This document shows, one piece after another, positions 13,141 to 27,204 of a stretch of DNA of 64,000 bases (within the stretch, counting starts at the first letter, position 1; each line of letters begins with the position of its first letter). The DNA is from Bugula neritina. Taxonomy: Eukaryota > Bryozoa > Gymnolaemata > Cheilostomatida > Bugulidae. The notes below the pieces were generated by a model that saw only the letters and a list, made by a program, of their open reading frames with translations, was not told the origin of the DNA and made no database searches. The position numbers were made by a program, and so were the translations under genes. Location of the stretch: the NCBI GenBank assembly GCA_964035545.1, contig OZ037768.1, forward strand, positions 15,066,175 to 15,130,174, read 5' to 3'.

Positions 13141-16100
13141 AAATATACCGCAACATACCGAAGTATATGGTAGCCTACTGAAATATACTGCAACATACTG
13201 AAATACACTGTAACGTACTGAAATACACTGCAACATACTGAAATACACTGTAACATAATGAAATACACTGCAACACACTGAAATATACTGAAACATACCG
13301 AAATATATGGTAACCCACTGAAATATGTTGCAAACCACTGAAATATACAGCAACACACTGCAACATAATGGAGTATTCTGCAACAGACTGAAATATACGG
13401 CAAGAAACTGCAACACACTGAAATACACTGTAACATACTGAAGTACACTGCAACATAATGAAATATACTGCATGATACTGCAACATACTGATACACATTG
13501 TAAGATACTGGAATACACTGCAACATACCGCAACATACTGCAACGTATTGAAATACACTGTAACATATTGAAAAACACTGCAACACATTGAAATATACTG
13601 CAACATACTGAAACATACGGCAACATACTGAAACATACTGCAACATACTGAAATATACTGCAAGATACTGCAACATACTGAAATACACTGTAACATACTG
13701 AAATACACTGTAACATATTGAAATACACTGCGACATACTGCAACATACTGAAAAATGCTGTAACATATTGAAATACACTGCAACACATTTAAATATTCCG
13801 CAACATACCGAAATATATGGTAACCTAATGAGATATACTGTAACACGTTGAAGTACACTGCAACATACTGAAATACACTGCAACACACTAAATTATACTG
13901 TAATTTACAGAAATGTACTGCAACATACTGGAATATACTGCAAGATACTGCAACATACTGAAATACACTGTAACATACTGCAATACACTGCAACATACTG
14001 AAATATACTGCATGATACTGCAACATACTGATACACATTGTAAGATACTGAAATGCACTGCAACATACTGAAATATACTGTATGATACTGCAACATACTC
14101 ATACGCATTGTAAGATACTGAAATACACTGCAACAAACCGCAACATACTGGAACGTATTGAGATACACTGTAACACAGGGAATTATACTGAAATACATTG
14201 TAAGATACGGAAACACACTGCAACATACTGTAACATAATGAAATATAAGGTAACCTACTGAAATATGTTGAAAACTACTGAAATATACTGCAACATAATG
14301 CAACATAATGAAAGATACTGCAACATACTGAAATAAACTGCAAGATACTGCAACATACTGAAATACACTGCAACACACTGAAGTATACTGTAATATACAG
14401 AAATGTACTGTAAAATACTGAAATATACTTCAACATACTGAAAAATACCCAAAAATATTGAAACATACTGATATACACTGAAACATACTGAAATGCACTG
14501 CAACACATTGGAATATACTGCAACATAACGAAATATATGGTAACCTACTGAAGTATGTTGCAAACTACTGAAATATACTCCAACATACTGAAATACGCCG
14601 TAACATACTGAAATACACTGCAACATACTGGAATACACTGTAACAAATTGAAATACACTGCAACACACTGAAATATACTGAAACATACCGAAATATAAGG
14701 TAACCTACTGAAATATGTTGCAAACCACTGAAACATACTGCATAATCCTGCAACAAAATGAAATAAACGGTAACACTGAAGCATACTGCAATATACTGAA
14801 ATATACTGTAACATACTAAGACATACTGCAACTTACCAAAATATATGGTAACCTACTGAAATATGTTGCAAACGACTGAAATATACTGCCACATACTGCA
14901 ACATATTGAAGTATACTGCAACATACTGAAATATACTGCAAGATACTGCAACATACTGAAATACACTGTAACATACTGAAATACACTGCAACATACTGAA
15001 ATATACTGCAAGATACTGCAACATACTGAAACACATTGTAAGATACTGAAATACACTGCAACATACCGCAACATACTGCAACGTATTGAAATACACTGTA
15101 ACATATTGAAAAACACTGCAACACATTGAAATATACTGCAACATACTAAAACATACGGCAACATACTGAAATATACTGCGACACATTGAAATATAGTGCA
15201 ACATACTGAAATATGCTGTAGCATACTGAAATACACTGCAATACACTGAAGTATACTGCAATATACAGATTCGTACTGTAACATACTGAAACATACGGCA
15301 ACATACTAAAATATACTGCGACACATTGAAATATACTGCAACATACTAAAATACACCGTAACATACTAAACTCCACTGCAACATTCTGAAATACACTGTA
15401 ACACATTGAAGTACACTGCAACACAGGGAATTATACTGAAATACATTGTAAGATACGGAAACACACTGCAACATACTGCAACATAATGAAATATATGGTA
15501 ACCTACTGAAATATGTTGAAAACTACTGAAACATACTGCAACATTATGCAACATAATGAAAGATACTGCAATATACTGAAATAAACTGCAAGATACTGCA
15601 ACATACTGAAATACATTGTAACATACTGATATACACTGTAACATATTGAAATACACTGCGACATACTCCAACATACTGAGAAACGCTGTAACATATTGAA
15701 ATACACTGCAACACATTGAATTATTCCGCAACATACCGAGATATATGGTAAGCTAATGAGATATACTGTAACACGTTGAAGTACACTGCAACATACTGAA
15801 ATACACTGCAACACACTAAATTATACTGTAATTTACAGAAATGTACTGCAACATACTGAAATATACTGCAAGATACTGCAACATACTGAAATACACTGTA
15901 ACATACTGAAATACACTGCAACATACTGAAATATACTGCATGATACTGCAACATACTGATACACATTGTAAGATACTGAAATGCACTGCAACATACTGAA
16001 ATATACTGCATGATACTGCAACATACTCATACACATTGTAAGATACTGAAATACACTGCAACATACCGCAACATACTGCAACATACTGAAATACACTGTC

Positions 16101-16880
16101 ACATATTGAAATACACTGCAACACACTGAAATATACTGAAACATACCGAAATATATGGTAACCTACTGAAATATGTTGCAAACCACTAAAACATACTGCA
16201 TCATCCTGCAACAAAATGAAATTTACGGTAACACTGAAGCATACTGCAATATACTGAAATATACTGTAACATACTAAGACATACTGCAACATACCGAAAA
16301 ATATGGTAACCTACTGAAATATGTTACAAACTACTGAAACATACTGCAACATACTGCAACATAATGAAATATACTGCAACATACTGAAAGATACTGCAAC
16401 ATACTGAAATACACTGTAGAATACCCAAATATACTGCAACATACTGAAATATACTGCAAGATACTGCAAAATACTGAAATACATTGTAAGATACCTAAAT
16501 ACACTGCAACATACCCATACACATTGTAGGATACTGAAATACACTGCAACATACCGCAACATACTGCAACGTATTGAAATACACTGTAACATATTGAAAA
16601 ACACTGCAACACATTGAAACATACTGCAACATACTGAAACATACGGCAACATATTGAAATATACTGCGACACATTGAAATATAGTGCAACATACTGAAAT
16701 ATGCTGTAGCATACTGAAATACACTGCAATACACTGAAGTATACTGTAATATACAGAAACGTACTGTAACATACTGAAACATACGGCAACATACTACAAT
16801 ATACTGTGACACATTGAAGTATACTGCAACATACTGAAATACACCGTAACATACTGAAATACACTGCAACATACTGAAAT

Positions 16881-17140
16881 ACACTGTAACATATTGAAAT
16901 ACACTGCAACACACTGAAATATACTGAAACATACCGAAATATATGGTAACCTACTGAAATATGTTGCAAACCACTAAAACATACTGCATCATCCTGCAAC
17001 AAAATGAAATACACTGTAACATATTGAAATACACTGCAACACACTGAAATATACTGAAACATACCGAAATATATGGTAACCTACTGAAATATGTTGCAAA
17101 CCACTAAAACATACTGCATCATCCTGCAACAAAATGAAAT
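16881..17140. repeat. 130-bp local tandem duplication, copy 1
   Basis: Bases 16881-17010 are repeated at 17011-17140 (13 decamers). Each copy runs from ACACTGTAACATATTG to GCATCATCCTGCAACAAAATG. The same two-copy state is present at 19911-20170, 28388-28647 and 35115-35374, whereas related HORs (for example near 21410 or 37510) have a single copy. It is thus a lineage marker shared by four HOR copies. Confidence 0.88.
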
Positions 17141-19910
17141 ATACGGTAACACTGAAGCATACTGCAATATACTGAAATATACTGTAACATACTAAGACAT
17201 ACTGCAACATACCAAAAAATATGGTAACCTACTGAAATATGTTACAAACTACTGAAACATACTGCAATATACTAAAACATAATGAAACATACTGCAACAT
17301 ACTGAAAGATACTGCAACATACTGAAATACACTATAGAATACCCAAATATACTGCAACATACTGAAATATACTGCAAGATACTGCAAAATACTGAAATAC
17401 ATTGTAAGACACCTAAATACACTGCAACATACTGCAACATACTGCAACATATTGAAATACACTGTAACATATTGGAAAACACTGCAACACATTGAAATAT
17501 ACCGCAACATACCGAAGTATATGGTAGCCTACTGAAAAATACTGCGACATACTGAAATACACTGTAACGTACTGAAATACACTGCAACATACTGAAATAC
17601 ACTGTAACATATTAAAATACACTGCAACACACTGAAATATACTGAAACATACCAAAAATATATGGTAACCCACTGAAATATGTTGCAAACCACTGAAATA
17701 TACTGCAACATACTGCAACATAATGAATAATACTGCAACATACTGAAATATACTGCAAGATACTGCAACATACTGATACACATTGTAAGATACTGAAATA
17801 CACTGCAACATACCGCAACATACTGCAACGTATTGAAATACACTGTAACTTATTAAAAAACACTGCAACACATTGAAATATACTGCAACATACTGAAACA
17901 TATGGCAACATACTAAAATATACTGCGACACATTGAAATATACTGCAACATACTGAAATACACCGTAACATACTAAACTCCACTGCAACATTCTGAAATA
18001 CACTGTAACACATTGAAATACACTGCAACACAGGGAATTATACTGAAATACATTGTAAGATACGGAAACACACTGCAACATACTGCAACATAATGATATA
18101 TATGGTAACCTACTGAAATATGTTGAAAACTACTGAAATATACTGCAACATTACGCAACATAATGAAAGATACTGCAATATACTGAAATAAACTGCAAGA
18201 TACTGCAACATACTGAAATACACTGTAACATACTGAAATACACTGTAACATATTCAAATACACTGCGACATACTGCAACATACTGAAAAACGCTGTAACA
18301 TATTGAAATACACTGCAACACATTGAAATATTCCGCAACATATCGAAATATATGGTAAGCTAATGAGATATATTGTAACACGTTGCAGTACACTGCAACA
18401 TACTGAAATACACTGCAACACACTAAATTATACTGTAATTTACAGAAATGTACTGCAACATACTGAAATATACTGCAAGATACTGCAACATACTGAAATA
18501 CACTGTAACATACTGAAATACACTGCAACATACTGAAATATACTGCATGATACTGCAACATACTGATACACATTGTAAGATACTGAAATGCACTGCAACA
18601 TACTGAAATATACTGCATGATACGGCAACATACTCATACACATTGTAAGATACTGAAACACACAGCAACATACCGCAACATACTGCAACGTATTGAAATA
18701 CACTGTAACACATTGAAATACACTGCAACACATTGAATTATACTGAAATACATTGTGAGATACTAAAATACACTGCAACAAACTGCAACATAATGGAATA
18801 TATGGTAACCTACTGAAATATGTTGAAAACTACTGAAATATACTGCAACATAATGCAACATAATGAAAGATACTGCAACATACTGAAATAAACTGCAAGA
18901 TACTGCAACATACTGAAATACACTGTAACATACTGAAATACACTGTAACATATTGAAATACACTGCAACACACTGAAATATACTGAAACATACCGATATA
19001 TATGGTAACCTACTGAAATATGTTACAAACTACTGAAACATACTGCAACATACTGCAACATAATGAAATTTACTGCAACATACTGAAAGATACTGCAACA
19101 TACTGAAATACACTGTAACATACTGAAATACACTGTAACATATTCAAATACACTGCGACATACTGCAACATACTGAAAAACGCTGTAACATATTGAAAAA
19201 CACTGCAACACATTGAAATATACTGCAACATGGTGAAACATACGGCAACATACTGAAATATACTGCGACACATTGAAATATAGTGCAACATACTGAATTA
19301 TGCTGTAGCATACTGAAATACACTGCAACACACTGAAATATACTGAAACATACTGAAATATATGGTAACCCACTGAAATCTGTTGCAAACCACTGAAATA
19401 TACTGCAACATACTGCAACATTATGAATAATACTGCAACATACTGAAATATACTGCAAGATACTGCAACATACTGATACACATTGTAAGATACTGAAATA
19501 CACTGCAACATACTGAAATATACTGCAAGATACTGCAACATACTGAAACACATTGTAAGATATTGAAATACACTGCAACATACCGCAACATACTGCAACG
19601 TATTGAAATACACTGTAACATGTTGAAAAAACACTGCAACACATTGAAATATACTGCAACATACTAAAACATACGGCAACATACTGAAATATACTGCGAC
19701 ACATTGAAATATAGTGCAACATACTGAAATATGCTGTAGCATACTGAAATACACTGCAATACACTGAAGTATACTGTAATATACAGAAACGTACTGTAAC
19801 ATACTGAAACATACGGCAACTTACTACAATATACTGTGACACATTGAAGTATACTGCAACATACTGAAATACACCGTAACATACTGAAATACACTGCAAC
19901 ATACTGAAAT

Positions 19911-20170
19911 ACACTGTAACATATTGAAATACACTGCAACACACTGAAATATACTGAAACATACCGAAATATATGGTAACCTACTGAAATATGTTGCAAA
20001 CCACTAAAACATACTGCATCATCCTGCAACAAAATGAAATACACTGTAACATATTGTAATACACTGCAACACACTCAAATATACTGAAACATACCGAAAT
20101 ATATGGTAACCTACTGAAATATGTTGCAAACCACTAAAACATACTGCATCATCCTGCAACAAAATGAAAT
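19911..20170. repeat. 130-bp local tandem duplication, copy 2
   Basis: Same duplication state as 16881-17140 at an offset of 3,030 bp. Here the second half carries ATATTGTAAT instead of ATATTGAAAT, a substitution also found in the copies at 28388 and 35115. Those three are therefore closer to each other than to the copy at 16881. Confidence 0.85.
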
Positions 20171-23100
20171 ATACGGTAACACTGAAGCATACTGCAATAT
20201 ACTGAAATATACTGTAACATACTAAAACATACTGCAACATACCAAAAATATGGTAACCTACTGAAATATGTTACAAACTACTGAAACATACTGCAACATA
20301 CTGCAACATAATGAAATATACTGCAACATACTGAAAGATACTGCAACATACTGAAATACACTATAGAATACCCAAATATACTGCAACATACTGAAATATA
20401 CTGCAAGATACTGCAAAATACTGAAATACATTGTAAGATACCTAAATACACTGCAACATACTGCAACATACTGCAACATATTGAAATACACTGTAACATA
20501 TTGAAAAACACTGCAACACATTGAAATATACAGCAACATACCGAATTATATGGTAGCCTACTGAAATATACTGCGACATACTGAAATACACTGTAACGTA
20601 CTGAAATACACTGCAACATACTGAAATACACTGTAACATATTAAAATACACTGCAACACACTGAAATATACTGAAACATACTGAAATATATGGTAACCCA
20701 CTGAAATCTGTTGCAAACCACTGAAATATACTGCAACATACTGCAACATAATGAATAATACTGCAACATACTGAAATATACTGCAGGATACGGCAACATA
20801 CTGAAATACACTGTAACATACTGAAATACACTGCAACATACTGAAATATACTGCATGATACTGCAACATACTGATACACATTGTAAGATACTAAAATGCA
20901 CTGCAACATACTGAAATATACTGCATGATACTGCAACATATTCATACACATTGTAAGATACTGAAATACACTGCAACATACCGCAACATACTGCAACGTA
21001 TTGAAATACACTGTAACATATTGAAAAACACTGCAACACATTGAAACATACTGCAACATACTGAAACATACGGCAACATACTGAAATATACTGCGACACA
21101 TTGAAATATAGTGCAACATACTGAAATATGCTGTAGCATACTGAAATACACTGCAATACACTGAAGTATACTGTAATATACAGAAACGTACTGTAACATA
21201 CTGAAACATACGGCAACATACTACAATATACTGTAACACATTGAAATATACTGCAACATACTGAAATACACCGTAACATACTGAAACACACTGCAACATA
21301 CTGAAATACACTGTAACATATTAAAATACACTGCAACACACTGAAATATACTGAAACATACCGAAATATATGGTAACCTACTGAAATATGTTGCAAACCA
21401 CTAAAACATACTGCATCATCCTGCAACAAAATGAAATATACGGTAACACTGAAGCATACTGCAATATACTGACATATACTTTAACATACTAAGACATACT
21501 GCAACATACCGAAAAATATGGTAACCTACTGAAATATGTTACAAACTACTGAAACATACTGCAACATACTGCAACATAATGAAATATACTGCAACATACT
21601 GAAAGATACTGCAACATACTGAAATATACTGCAAGATACTGAAAAATACTGAAATACATTGTAAGATACCTAAATACACTGCAACATACTGCAACATATT
21701 GAAATACACTGTAACATATTGAAAAACACTGCAACACATTGAAATATACCGCAACATACCGAAGTATATGGTAGCCTACTAAATATACTGCGACATACTG
21801 AAATACACTGTAACGTACTGAAATACACTGCAACATACTGAAATACACTGTAACATATTAAAATACACTGCAACACACTGAAATATACTGAAACATACCG
21901 AAATATATGGTAACCCACTGAAATCTGTTGCAAACCACTGAAATATACTGCAACATACTGCAACATAATGAAGTATACTGCAACATACTGAAATATACTG
22001 CAAGATACTGCAACATACTGATACAGATTGTAAGATACTGAAATACACTGCAACATACCGCAACATACTGCAACGTATTGAAAAACACTGTAACATATTG
22101 AAAAACACTGCAACACATTGAAATATACTGCAACATACTGAAACATACGGCAACATACTGAAATATACTGTGACACATTGAAATATAGTGCAACATACTG
22201 AAATATGCTGTAGCATACTGAAATACACTGCAATTCACTGAAATATACTGTAATATACAGAAACGTACTGTAACATACTGAAACATACGGCAACATACTA
22301 AAATGTACTGCGACACATTGAGATATACTGCAACATACTGAAATACACCGTAACATACTAAACTCCACTTCAACATTCTGAAATACACTGTAACACATTG
22401 AAATACACTGCAACACATTGAATTATACTGAAATACATTGTAAGATACTGAAATACACTGCAAGATACTGCAACATAATGGAATATATGGTAACCTACTG
22501 AAATATGTTGAAAACTACTGAAATATACTGCAACATAATGCAACATAATGAAAGATACTGCAACATACTGAAATAAACTGCAAGATACTGCAACATACTG
22601 AAATACACTGCAACACACTGAAGTATACTGTAATATACAGAAATGTACTGTAAAATACTGAAATATACTCCATTATACTGAAAATACCTAAAAACATTGA
22701 AACATACTGATATACACTGAAACATACTGAAATACACTGCAACACATTGGAATATACTGCAACATACCGAAATATATGGTAACCTACTGAAGTATGTTGC
22801 AAACTACTGAAATATACTGCAACATACTGAAATACGCCGTAACATACTGAAATACACTGCAACATACTGAAATACATCGTAACAAATTGAAATACAATGC
22901 AACACACTGAAATATACTGAAACATACCGAAATATATGGTAACCTACTGAAATATGTTGCAAACCACTGAAACATACTGCATCATCCTGCAACAAAATGA
23001 AAAATACAGTAACACTGAAGCATACTGCAATAGACTGAAATATACTGTAACATACTGAGACATACTGCAACATACCGAAATATATGGTAACCTACTGAAA

Positions 23101-24808
23101 TATGTTGCAAACGACTGAAATATACTGCAACATATTGAAGTATACTGCAACATACTGAAATATACTGCAAGATACTGCAACATACTGAAATACACTGTAA
23201 CATACTGAAATACACTGCAAGATACCGAAATATACTTCAAGATACTGCAACATACTGAAACACATTGTAAGATACTGAAATACACTGCAACATACCGCAG
23301 CAAACTGCAACGTATTGAAATACACTGTAACATATTGAAAAACACTGCAACATATTGAAATATACTGCAACATACTAAAACATACGGCAACATACTGAAA
23401 TATACTGCGACACATTGAAATATAGTGCAACATACTGAAATATGCTGTAGCATACTGAAATACACTGCAATACACTGAAGTATACTGTAATATACAGAAA
23501 TGTACTGTAACATACTGAAACATACGGCAACATACTAAAATATACTGCGACACATTGAAATATACTGCAATATACTGAAATACACCGTAACATACTAAAC
23601 TCCACTGCAACATTCTGAAATACACTGTAACACATTGAAATACACTGCAACACAGTGAATTATACTGAAATACATTGTAAGATACGGAAACACGCTGCAA
23701 CATACTGCAACATAATGAAATATATGGTAACCTACTGAAATATGTTGAAAACTACTGAAATATACTGCAACATTATGCAACATAATGAAAGATACTGCAT
23801 TATACTGAAATAAACTGCAAGATACTGCAGCATACTGAAATACACTGTAACATACTGAAATACACTGTAACATATTGAAATACACTGCGACATACTGCAA
23901 CATACTGAAAAACGCTGTAACATATTGAAATACACTGCAACACATTGAAATATTCCGCAACATACCGAAATATATGGTAACCTAATGATGTATACTGTAA
24001 CACGTTGAAGTACACTGCAACATACTGAAATACACTGCAACACACTAAATTATACTGTAATTTACAGAAATGTACTGCAACATACTGAAATATACTGCAA
24101 GATACTGCAACATACTGAAATACACTGTAACATACTGAAATACACTGCAACATACTGAAATATACTGCATGATACTGCAATATACTGGAACACATTGTAA
24201 GATACTGAAATGCACTGCAACATACTGAAATATACTGCATGATACTGCAACATACTCATACACATTGTAAGATACTGAAATACACTGCAACATACCGCAA
24301 CATACTGCAACACATTGAAATATACTGCAACATACTAAAACATACGGCAACATACTGAAATATACTGCGACACATTGAAATATAGTGCAACATACTGAAA
24401 TATGCTGTAGCATACTGAAATACACTGCAAAACACTGAAGTAAACTGTAATATACAGAAACGTACTGTAACATACTGAAACATACGGCAACATACTAAAA
24501 TATACTGCGACACATTGAAATATACTGCAACATAGTGAAATACACCGTAACATACTGAAATACACTGCAACATACTGAAATACGCCGTAACATACTGAAA
24601 TACACTGCAACATACTGAAATACACTGTAACAAATTGAAATACACTGAAACACACTGAAATATGCTGAAACATACCGAAATATATGGTAACCTACTGAAA
24701 TATGTTGCAAACCACTGAAACATACTGCATCATCTTGCAACGAAAGGAAATATACGGTAACGCTGAAGCATACTGCAATATACTGAAATATACTGTAACA
24801 TACTAAGA

Positions 24809-24810
24809 CA
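24809..24810. other. Target-site duplication CA, left copy
   Basis: The left flank ends ACTAAGACA and the right flank begins CATACTGCAAC. Uninterrupted paralogues at 34096-34115 and 62007-62026 read ACTAAGACATACTGC with a single CA (34104-34105 and 62015-62016). The insertion duplicated two bases. Confidence 0.87.
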
Positions 24811-24990
24811 CACAGTTGGTTTAAGGTCATACTTTTCATTTTCTGGCTCTTTGCCAGGTGCTTTATGTTCTATATGAACAATGTTCCACTGATAGCTCGA
24901 ACAGGTTGAATGTCACAGGAACAAAAAAAATATGAAAAGATAAAGAAATTTATGTTCTCCAATATACTTTTTTATTTTTTTCAAAAGCCA
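24811..24990 (+). repeat. Left long terminal inverted repeat
   Basis: The outer 19 bp match the right end with one mismatch (position 8, G against A). Further inverted matches to the right arm are GCTTTATGTT (24860-24869), GATAGCTCGAACAG (24891-24904), ATGAAAAGATA (24932-24942) and ATATACTTTTTTA (24962-24974). Spacing differs by a few bases, so the arm is old and carries small indels. A weaker match (CCCCCTTCCACATTC near 25028) may extend it to about 230 bp. Confidence 0.82.
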
Positions 24991-25049
24991 ATTCATGTTT
25001 AAGTTATAGCTTGTTGAAAAACATAGTCCCCCTTCCACATTCTTTTCAA

Positions 25050-25375
25050 TTTATACGCTCCTGACTTGTTATTGTGTCTCAATATGCCTTGTATTTGAGT
25101 GCTTGTTAGTCTCGCTTCACTAACTTTGCCTATACTTCACAAGTGCCAGTGCTGCTGGCTCAAAAGCTAAATGTTATAAACTGTCAGCTAAAACCCAATC
25201 TTGTATTCCTAGGTTGGTTGGCCTAAATAAAACAATAGTCAAATCATGATTTCATGTTTTAAAAATTTACTCTATTCTAACCTGCTGCCTAGCTAGTTCT
25301 ATTTTTGATGTATAATTACAAAATTTGTGATACATTTTTTTGGCAACCATGTGATTTATAAAATGCAGTAATGGT
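25050..25375. other. Unassigned interior of the 2.57-kb element, left
   Basis: AT-rich unique sequence with many stops in all frames. I recognise no gene, RNA or regulatory site here. Confidence 0.5.
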
Positions 25376-25470
25376 ACTTATAATATTATATTATTATTAT
25401 TATAATATATTATATAGTATTATGTGTGTTTTTATTATACTGCATAATATCTATTTTATTATTGTTGTTG
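25376..25470. repeat. AT-rich (TTA/ATA) microsatellite
   Basis: A run of almost pure A and T dominated by TAATATTATATTATTATTAT-like trinucleotides, followed by ATTATATAGTATTATG and TTTTATTATTGTTGTTG. It is partly self-complementary and could fold into a weak hairpin. It probably arose by slippage within the element. Confidence 0.75.
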
Positions 25471-26328
25471 TGCAAACAAGTGCAATTAACCTAGTTTTCA
25501 AAATGTACCTCTAAATTATCAGAATATCAGTTTAGATATTTTCATGCTTTGTAAGGTAAACCTAAAAAAGAGGCTGTATTCCCAAAGTAAAGGGTGTTGA
25601 ACTATGAACTATATTAGATTAGCCACTCTGCTACCAAGTGCGTCAGTATAATATTATATGAATAGCTCTGATGCTTTGTCTCCGGTGGCTGGCTGCGATA
25701 TGATAACTTGGCCAACTTCCAAGAGTTTAAAATTGGCGCAATTATTCAAGAGGTTACATACTGCACAGAGCTAGCAGTGATAGTAACCTTGCTATTGGCA
25801 GTACTTATTACAACTGCATGCCAGCATATAAGCTGCATTGTAGAATGCCGTTGGGGTAGGCTATTAAAACCAAATTCTGCTCTCTAATATACCTTAGACA
25901 CAATGCAGCAACATAATTGTTCATTTCAAATTACATTGCCACCCTTACATGAGCTGTGGGCTTCATAAAGATTCATATGATTAGAGATTTATGCTATAGG
26001 CTAGCTATGATGAAAATAACACACCATTGTCAAAGTTAACTTCAAGTATGTTGTTTTCCAGAAACTCAGTAATGTCCATTTATCTCTCGCATACAAATAC
26101 TTATGTAATAGCATACAGTTTAAGTTTTATTTTAGAGCACATCTGCAAACTCTACAATAAGAGCTTGCTTTACCAGTCTATTTCAGACATGTTTTTGTAG
26201 CTAGTAATACGCAAGCTACTTATTTTTAAACTTTTGGGTTATTTGTTCAAAACCACTAGCTTTGCTAGTAACCCGAGACTATTGCAACAGTTGACTGCTA
26301 TCAACATGAATTGACAGCCTAATAATTA
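25471..26328. other. Unassigned interior of the 2.57-kb element, middle
   Basis: This unique, moderately AT-rich sequence has no open frame longer than chance and no recognisable motif. There are scattered GCTAGC-type words (for example around 25999 and 26251-26270) but no clear repeat structure. It could be captured host sequence or decayed transposon interior; the sequence alone does not decide. Confidence 0.45.
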
Positions 26329-26396
26329 TAACCCGTTTGCGCGCGAAATATTTATGTAATGATGGTCACTCATATAGTGCGCGTCTCATTAACGAT

Positions 26397-26470
26397 GACT
26401 GCGTGGTCCAGAGGTTAGAGGCGTCAGCGACGAGTTGGTTGGTCATGGTGCAACCCTGTTTTGTTGCAAT
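26397..26470 (+). repeat. tRNA-like SINE head (A box and B box)
   Basis: TGGTCCAGAGG at 26404-26414 fits the RNA polymerase III A-box consensus TRGYNNARNNG exactly. GGTGCAACCCT at 26447-26457 fits the B box GGTTCRANNCC at 9 of 11 bases. The 43-bp spacing is that of a tRNA. The D-arm-like GGTCCAGAGGTTAG resembles tRNA-Glu-type SINE heads. I cannot fold a convincing acceptor or T stem, so a working tRNA gene is unlikely. A T-rich stretch follows. Nine-base direct repeats TAATAATTA at 26320-26328 and 26575-26583 could be a target duplication, but AT-rich words recur by chance. Confidence 0.5.
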
Positions 26471-26583
26471 TTTTTTTGTCAATTTATGCAAATCCTACGC
26501 ATGTATAATAAATATGGCTATAAGTGTAAAGTTTTTTTTTAACTTTTGTTCAACGGTAAGACAACATACACGCATAATAATTA

Positions 26584-27204
26584 GATACTGAACGCTGGAC
26601 TAAACCTTAAATTGATCTTATAGAATACAATGTACTTAAAATAATCATATGTGAATTAGAGAAACTGAAACTACACCTGCTGTGCTATAGACAGACCTTT
26701 ACTGACAAGACTGCAAAGTGAAGTGATTTAGCTGAAATTAACTCTGCCAAACAAACAAAGAATTATGTTGTGCTGAGGCATTTTCAATATATTATTGTAA
26801 CATAGTGAGATGATTCAGCTAAGTGGTAATGTAAAACAGGGAACATTATCTTGGCAGAAATCCAATAGATTGCCAATTTGTGCGAGAGGGTACTATATGT
26901 TATTGTGATAGCGCAGAGCGGCAAACGTACTAGGAATGTTATAATTAGTCACAGGAGCGTAGCTAGAACCACCATATGAAGAATTTAGAAAATTGCAGTG
27001 AAACTTGCAAAATGGTGTATGTTTTTACCAAATTGTGAAGAGCATAAACAGAATTTCAAAAAACAAAGAAAGTATATTAGAGAAAACATATCAAGGAATG
27101 TCAAGTTTAACTTTTAGACTTTATAAAATGAATCCCCTGTGCTACAGCAGTGGAACATGGAGGGTGTAAAATTTTACTTATTATGCAACAACTTTCTCAG
27201 AAAA
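26584..27204. other. Unassigned interior of the 2.57-kb element, right
   Basis: AT-rich unique sequence without a supportable frame or RNA gene. The stretch around 27145-27175 (CTACAGCAGTGGAACATGGAG) has weak inverted similarity to 25028-25045, the probable inner edge of the long terminal repeat. Confidence 0.45.

Larger units (their letters stand above)
4151..24810. repeat. Decamer satellite array, middle block
   Basis: The same 10-bp monomer array continues without a gene for about 20.7 kb. Recurrent landmark variants break the plain decamer pattern: ATACCGAAATATATGGTAAC followed by CTACTGAAATATGTTGCAAA; GCATCATCCTGCAAC; the 8-bp unit ACGGTAAC before ACTGAAGCAT, which shifts the register by two; and ACTGTAATATACAG, a short palindrome. 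These landmarks recur at irregular spacings of about 130-390 bp and define the higher-order copies. The left part is an older mosaic and becomes more homogeneous to the right of about 20 kb. Confidence 0.97.
19400..24810. repeat. HOR block shared with 27.9-34.1 kb
   Basis: About 19.4-20.76 kb matches about 27.9-29.24 kb at an 8,477-bp offset. About 20.8-24.81 kb matches 30.095-34.105 kb at a 9,295-bp offset. The 9,295-bp figure equals 6,727 plus the 2,566-bp element plus its 2-bp target duplication, so without the insertion the underlying period is 6,727 bp. The right copy has about 818 bp extra between the two matching parts. The landmark AAAATACCTAAAAACATTG sits at 22681 and 31976. Confidence 0.82.

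Noticed and set aside
26397-26470. Functional tRNA gene
   Set aside because: A and B boxes are present, but I could not form convincing acceptor and T stems and the B box has mismatches; a SINE fragment is more likely.
26337-26591. 84-codon plus-strand open frame inside the 2.57-kb element
   Set aside because: Short, overlaps the tRNA-like segment, has low-complexity T-rich codons and no recognisable motif; it fits a chance frame.
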